Shown here: positions 6,062 to 8,663 of the stretch, one piece after another | Position numbering within the stretch: the stretch's first letter is position 1 | Layout of the letters: every line of letters starts with the position of its first letter | NCBI GenBank assembly: GCA_964417785.1 | Contig: CAYQJO010000187.1 | Span: 1-8,663, forward strand | Direction: 5' to 3' | DNA from: DAOTUL01 sp034437435 | GTDB taxonomy: Bacteria > Chloroflexota > Anaerolineae > Aggregatilineales > Phototrophicaceae | Length of the DNA stretch: 8,663 nucleotides | Position numbers and translations under genes: made by a program | The notes under the pieces: generated by a model | Told to the model about the DNA's origin: nothing | Databases searched by the model: none | Seen by the model: the letters and a program-made list of their open reading frames with translations, nothing else

Positions 6062-6467
6062 TCCCTCCTGGAACGACATACGTGATCGCGTGTACCGGCG
6101 AGCCGGTGGCTGTTGTGAATATTGCCAGACTTGCGAGGCGAACACAGGTCAGACAATGCAGGTCGATCACATTGATCCAGATGGCGGTGACGACCTTGAT
6201 AACCTGTGCCTTGCGTGTTGGAATTGCAACAATCACAAGCATCAGGCAACCCGTGCGGTTGATCCCGATACCGGGACGGAAGTACCATTGTTCGATCCTC
6301 GAAAACAAGTCTGGTCGGATCACTTCGAATGGACCGGCAATGCCACAGTGGTACAGGGTTTGACAGCCACCGGTCGCGCCACCGTATTGCGTCTGAAGAT
6401 GAACCGACCTTCGCTTATCTTTGCCCGCAGCCGATGGGTCAGCGGTGGGTATCATCCGCCGCGCTGA
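6054..6467 (+). CDS. HNH endonuclease family protein
   Basis: This 137-residue protein carries a complete HNH core: CEYC (Cys21, Cys24), VDHIDP with Asp38-His39, DDLDNLCLACWNCN with Asn50 and the second cysteine pair Cys55/Cys58, then Asn59 and HK at 61-62. The four cysteines would bind structural zinc and the DHI...N...H/N residues a catalytic metal for DNA cleavage. The tail, with VDPDTG, VPLFDPRKQVW, HFEW, GLTATGRATV and MNRP, matches a common small standalone HNH group found in cyanobacteria and Chloroflexota. The ATG at 6054 overlaps the upstream gene by eight bases. A GTG at 6036 would add six residues and is the alternative; neither has a strong ribosome site. No intron or intein is visible around it. 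It may be a restriction-like, toxin-like or homing-type nuclease, and the target is unknown. Confidence 0.85.
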   Translation: MRNPSWNDIRDRVYRRAGGCCEYCQTCEANTGQTMQVDHIDPDGGDDLDNLCLACWNCNNHKHQATRAVDPDTGTEVPLFDPRKQVWSDHFEWTGNATVVQGLTATGRATVLRLKMNRPSLIFARSRWVSGGYHPPR

Positions 6468-6526
6468 GTGTCAACGGTCGCTCGGATTACACGCCGTATG
6501 GCGGTCTGAAACGCCATTGCGTTGCA

Positions 6527-6553
6527 TTGGGGCGCAGCACCGCTGCGCCCCAA
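6527..6553. terminator. Perfect 12-bp hairpin between convergent genes
   Basis: TTGGGGCGCAGC (6527-6538), loop ACC and its exact complement (6542-6553) form a very stable stem between the HNH stop at 6467 and the substrate-binding protein stop at 6561. Its placement suits a bidirectional terminator, but neither side has a T run. A smaller CGCC-GTAT-GGCG dyad lies at 6492-6503. The rest of 6468-6560 shows nothing more. Confidence 0.55.
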
Positions 6554-6560
6554 CGACGGA

Positions 6561-8528
6561 TCACTCGCGCATGAAGAACTGCACCGGATCGGCGATGCCG
6601 GGATGACGCAGCGTGTCATCGGCAATCATGCCATCCGGGACGTTGAAGAAGTTGTTGCTGACGATCACCAGCGCCGGGTGTTCACCCACCACACCGATCA
6701 TGTAGGGCGCGACCTTGTGGATGTCCAGAAGCTGCTGGAAGAGCGCGTTGCGCGTGGCCTCATCGGGTTCGGAGAGGGTCTGCTCCCACAGGCTCCAGAT
6801 TTCGCGGATCGGATGGTCGGCGGGCGGCTCGACCTCAGCGCCCGGTGCCGATGGCAGCCACCAGTTACCGTACAACACGGCCCAGGGGCTGTCGGGGACG
6901 GTCCCCAGGTAGCGTGTGGGGTCGGCCTTGACGATGGAGTTGCGGGCGGCTGACCAGTAACCCATCTGAACATCACCGTTCTGGCAGCGCTGCTCGTAGA
7001 GCGACCGCTCCACCACATCCTGGCTGACATCCAGTCCGATTTCCGCCCAGTAACCGGCCACCAGATCGATCATGTCGGCGTCGTTCGAGCCAATGGGCTG
7101 ATTGTGCAGGATGCGCCATGCGACCGGTTCGCCATCGGCGCGGCGGCGGATGCCATCGTCACCGCGTGCCAGTCCCAGATCATCGAGAAGCTGGTTGGCG
7201 CGGTCGGGATTGTACTCGACCCAGCGCGTTTCAAACTCCGGATCGAACTCCGGCGACCCCGTGACCGGCGACATCATACGCGGTTCCGACAGGCCATCAT
7301 AAATGAGCGCGTCAATCTCCTCACGATTGATGGAGATGGCGAGCGCCTCACGGAAGGCCGGATTCTCGAATAGTTCCACCAGACCCGGATCGTCCTGGTA
7401 GGAGATGTTGGGGAACATCGTCTTGGTGTTAGCGTCGCGCCAGATGAACACCCGGTAGTTGCCGTTTTCCTCGTTCTCTTTATACAGCGTGAAGTTGCCG
7501 GCCTGGGTGTGACGAAGCTGCATGTCGATGCGGCCCTGGGCGACCCACAGGTCGAAGACGGAGTTGTCTTCAAACAGATCGTGATTGATCTGGTCGATAT
7601 ACGGAAGCTGGTTGCCCCCGGTATCGACGGCGTGATAGTAGGGGTTGCGGACCATGAGATAGGGGTCAGCGGTGGGCTTGTTGCCCGACATCCAGCCGTT
7701 GATGACCGGCAGGTCCGGGTTGCGGAACCAGAAGGCAATCGGTCCCTCAAGGTTGCCGCCGTCACCGAACAACTGCTGCCAGGCGTCCAGACCGTTCTCG
7801 CTCAGTGCCGCATCGATCAATGCCTGATCGCCCAATTCGGGGATGTACTGGCTGAGGTAGTGCTGCGGTACCGCCATCGTCGGACCGACAGCCGGACCGC
7901 CGTTGAGCTTGGCGATGAAGGTGGGCAGGAGCGGGTTGGGACCGGGGAAGCGCACGGTCCAGGTGAGGCTATCGACCACTTCCAGTTCCATTGGGGTATT
8001 GTCAAGCGTGATGTGTCCCGGCTGGCTGCCGAGTTCGCCCATATAGAACCAGTCATACCAGAACTGGATGTCTTCGGTGTCGAAAGCCTCGCCATCGGAC
8101 CATTTCAGACCGTCACGCAGAATGAAAGTGAATTCGGTCGCGTCTTCGTTCTGCGTCCATTCCGAGATATAGTTTGGTACCAGCGTGATCGTATCGGGGT
8201 CGGGGGCGTACCACTCGATGGCGAACTCCTCGTTGAGCTTGGTCGGTCCCCAGCGGTCGGAAATGCCCTTAAAGGCCCGCCGCCAGGTGCCGCCGTAAAC
8301 GCCGACCTCATCACGCGGTGTGACCACACGCGGATTGGTGGGGATACGTTCGCTAAGGGGTGGCAGATCGCCGCTGTTCACCAGTTCGGCCAGCATGGGG
8401 GCTTCGTTATAGGTCATGCCGTCCTGGGCGAATACGGTCAGTGGTCCTGCCGATGCCACGATGGCGGCGGCGGTGCTGCCAGCCATCACCTGTAAAAACT
8501 GCCTGCGGGATAAACTATTCTCTTTCAT
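6561..8528 (-). CDS. Tat-exported ABC transporter substrate-binding protein, family 5
   Basis: This 655-residue protein belongs to the SBP_bac_5 (dipeptide/oligopeptide-type) family, whose members also bind oligosaccharides in some bacteria. A twin-arginine signal is clear: SRRQFL at residues 7-12, a hydrophobic stretch to about 33, and a likely signal peptidase I site after VFA (residue 34). No lipobox cysteine is present. The mature part shows TFILRDGLKWSDGEAFDTED (134-153), the family hallmark, then AFREALAISINREEI (391-405) and ANQLLDDLGL (444-453). The ATG is chosen because the Tat signal starts there and GGAG lies ten bases upstream. The usual family length is about 500-600 residues, so this is a long form. 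No permease or ATPase follows: a hairpin and a convergent gene come next. A role in importing a galactoside for the neighbouring GH42 and sulfatase is plausible from context only; a peptide ligand remains possible. Confidence 0.93.
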   Translation of the reverse strand: MKENSLSRRQFLQVMAGSTAAAIVASAGPLTVFAQDGMTYNEAPMLAELVNSGDLPPLSERIPTNPRVVTPRDEVGVYGGTWRRAFKGISDRWGPTKLNEEFAIEWYAPDPDTITLVPNYISEWTQNEDATEFTFILRDGLKWSDGEAFDTEDIQFWYDWFYMGELGSQPGHITLDNTPMELEVVDSLTWTVRFPGPNPLLPTFIAKLNGGPAVGPTMAVPQHYLSQYIPELGDQALIDAALSENGLDAWQQLFGDGGNLEGPIAFWFRNPDLPVINGWMSGNKPTADPYLMVRNPYYHAVDTGGNQLPYIDQINHDLFEDNSVFDLWVAQGRIDMQLRHTQAGNFTLYKENEENGNYRVFIWRDANTKTMFPNISYQDDPGLVELFENPAFREALAISINREEIDALIYDGLSEPRMMSPVTGSPEFDPEFETRWVEYNPDRANQLLDDLGLARGDDGIRRRADGEPVAWRILHNQPIGSNDADMIDLVAGYWAEIGLDVSQDVVERSLYEQRCQNGDVQMGYWSAARNSIVKADPTRYLGTVPDSPWAVLYGNWWLPSAPGAEVEPPADHPIREIWSLWEQTLSEPDEATRNALFQQLLDIHKVAPYMIGVVGEHPALVIVSNNFFNVPDGMIADDTLRHPGIADPVQFFMRE

Positions 8529-8589
8529 CAACAAATAACTCCACTCTATATTTGGACATAATGGCGAGATGCTGTCCCACCCGCATAGA

Positions 8590-8618
8590 AGTCTAGCCAA
8601 TTCTGAAATTGGCTGCAA
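8590..8618 (-). promoter_or_regulatory. Promoter with embedded inverted repeat upstream of the substrate-binding protein
   Basis: On the minus strand TTGCAG (8613-8618) and TAGACT (8590-8595) are separated by exactly 17 bases, a plausible sigma70 promoter about 60 bases before the ATG. The spacer is filled by a perfect inverted repeat, AGCCAATT (8595-8602), CTGA, AATTGGCT (8607-8614), which also touches both promoter boxes. Such placement is typical of a repressor operator blocking polymerase. The same bases could form an 8-bp hairpin, but if the promoter is right most of it would not be transcribed. Confidence 0.55.
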
Positions 8619-8642
8619 CATTTAAGGTATCTATTCGCCTAT

Positions 8643-8663
8643 CCGTGACATTTTCGGACGCGC
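8643..8663 (-). repeat. Right inverted copy of the window-edge repeat, cut by the window end
   Basis: The last 21 bases, read on the minus strand, match 124-144 at 20 of 21 positions. The final GGACGCGC on the plus strand is the left arm of the GGACGCGC hairpin seen at 112-131, so a further palindrome probably continues past the window end. Confidence 0.7.

Noticed and set aside
8529..8621. Upstream extension of the substrate-binding protein by 31 codons from an ATG at 8621
   Set aside because: It would bury the Tat signal inside the protein and run through the promoter-like region; the ATG at 8528 has a ribosome site and a proper signal peptide start.

Overview
The window looks like an accessory carbohydrate-use region from a moderately GC-rich environmental bacterium. 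Chloroflexota (Anaerolineae-like) is my best guess. It rests on the long Tat-exported family 5 solute-binding protein, the RHH/HNH gene pair, and the abundant intergenic palindromes of the CGTAGGG-stem-loop type. This is recognition from memory, not a search result.

Layout from left to right. Positions 1-131 hold three short palindromic repeats, followed by about 140 bases with no convincing gene. A small antitoxin-like gene (270-524, minus) lies next, with no intact partner. A class II fructose/tagatose-bisphosphate-type aldolase follows (567-1391, minus). A 94-base nested-hairpin element (1428-1521) separates it from a type I sulfatase (1521-2954, minus). The next 547 bases (2955-3501) contain no gene. 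They hold hairpins and a tandemly duplicated 188/216-base unit built from the same palindromes. A GH42 beta-galactosidase (3502-5532, minus) has a good sigma70-type promoter. Divergent from it is a lower-GC pair on the plus strand: a ribbon-helix-helix-like protein (5654-6061) overlapping an HNH endonuclease (6054-6467). A perfect 12-bp hairpin separates this pair from the convergent gene for a Tat-exported family 5 ABC substrate-binding protein (6561-8528, minus). The promoter of that gene carries a perfect inverted repeat between its -35 and -10 boxes. The window ends in an inverted copy of a repeat found near its left end.

Possible joint function (inference): the substrate-binding protein captures a small, perhaps sulfated, galactoside outside the membrane. 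The sulfatase and GH42 enzyme have no signal peptides, so they would remove sulfate and galactose in the cytoplasm. The aldolase would cleave a downstream ketose bisphosphate such as tagatose- or fructose-bisphosphate. No permease, ATPase, kinase, isomerase, regulator or sulfatase-maturing enzyme is present here, so the pathway is incomplete in this window. Each metabolic gene seems to be its own transcription unit, separated by palindromic repeats.

The best candidates for a second look are the palindrome family whose stems change in a compensatory way, the RHH/HNH pair, and the promoter-embedded operator at 8590-8618. I did not find a clearly new multi-gene system.
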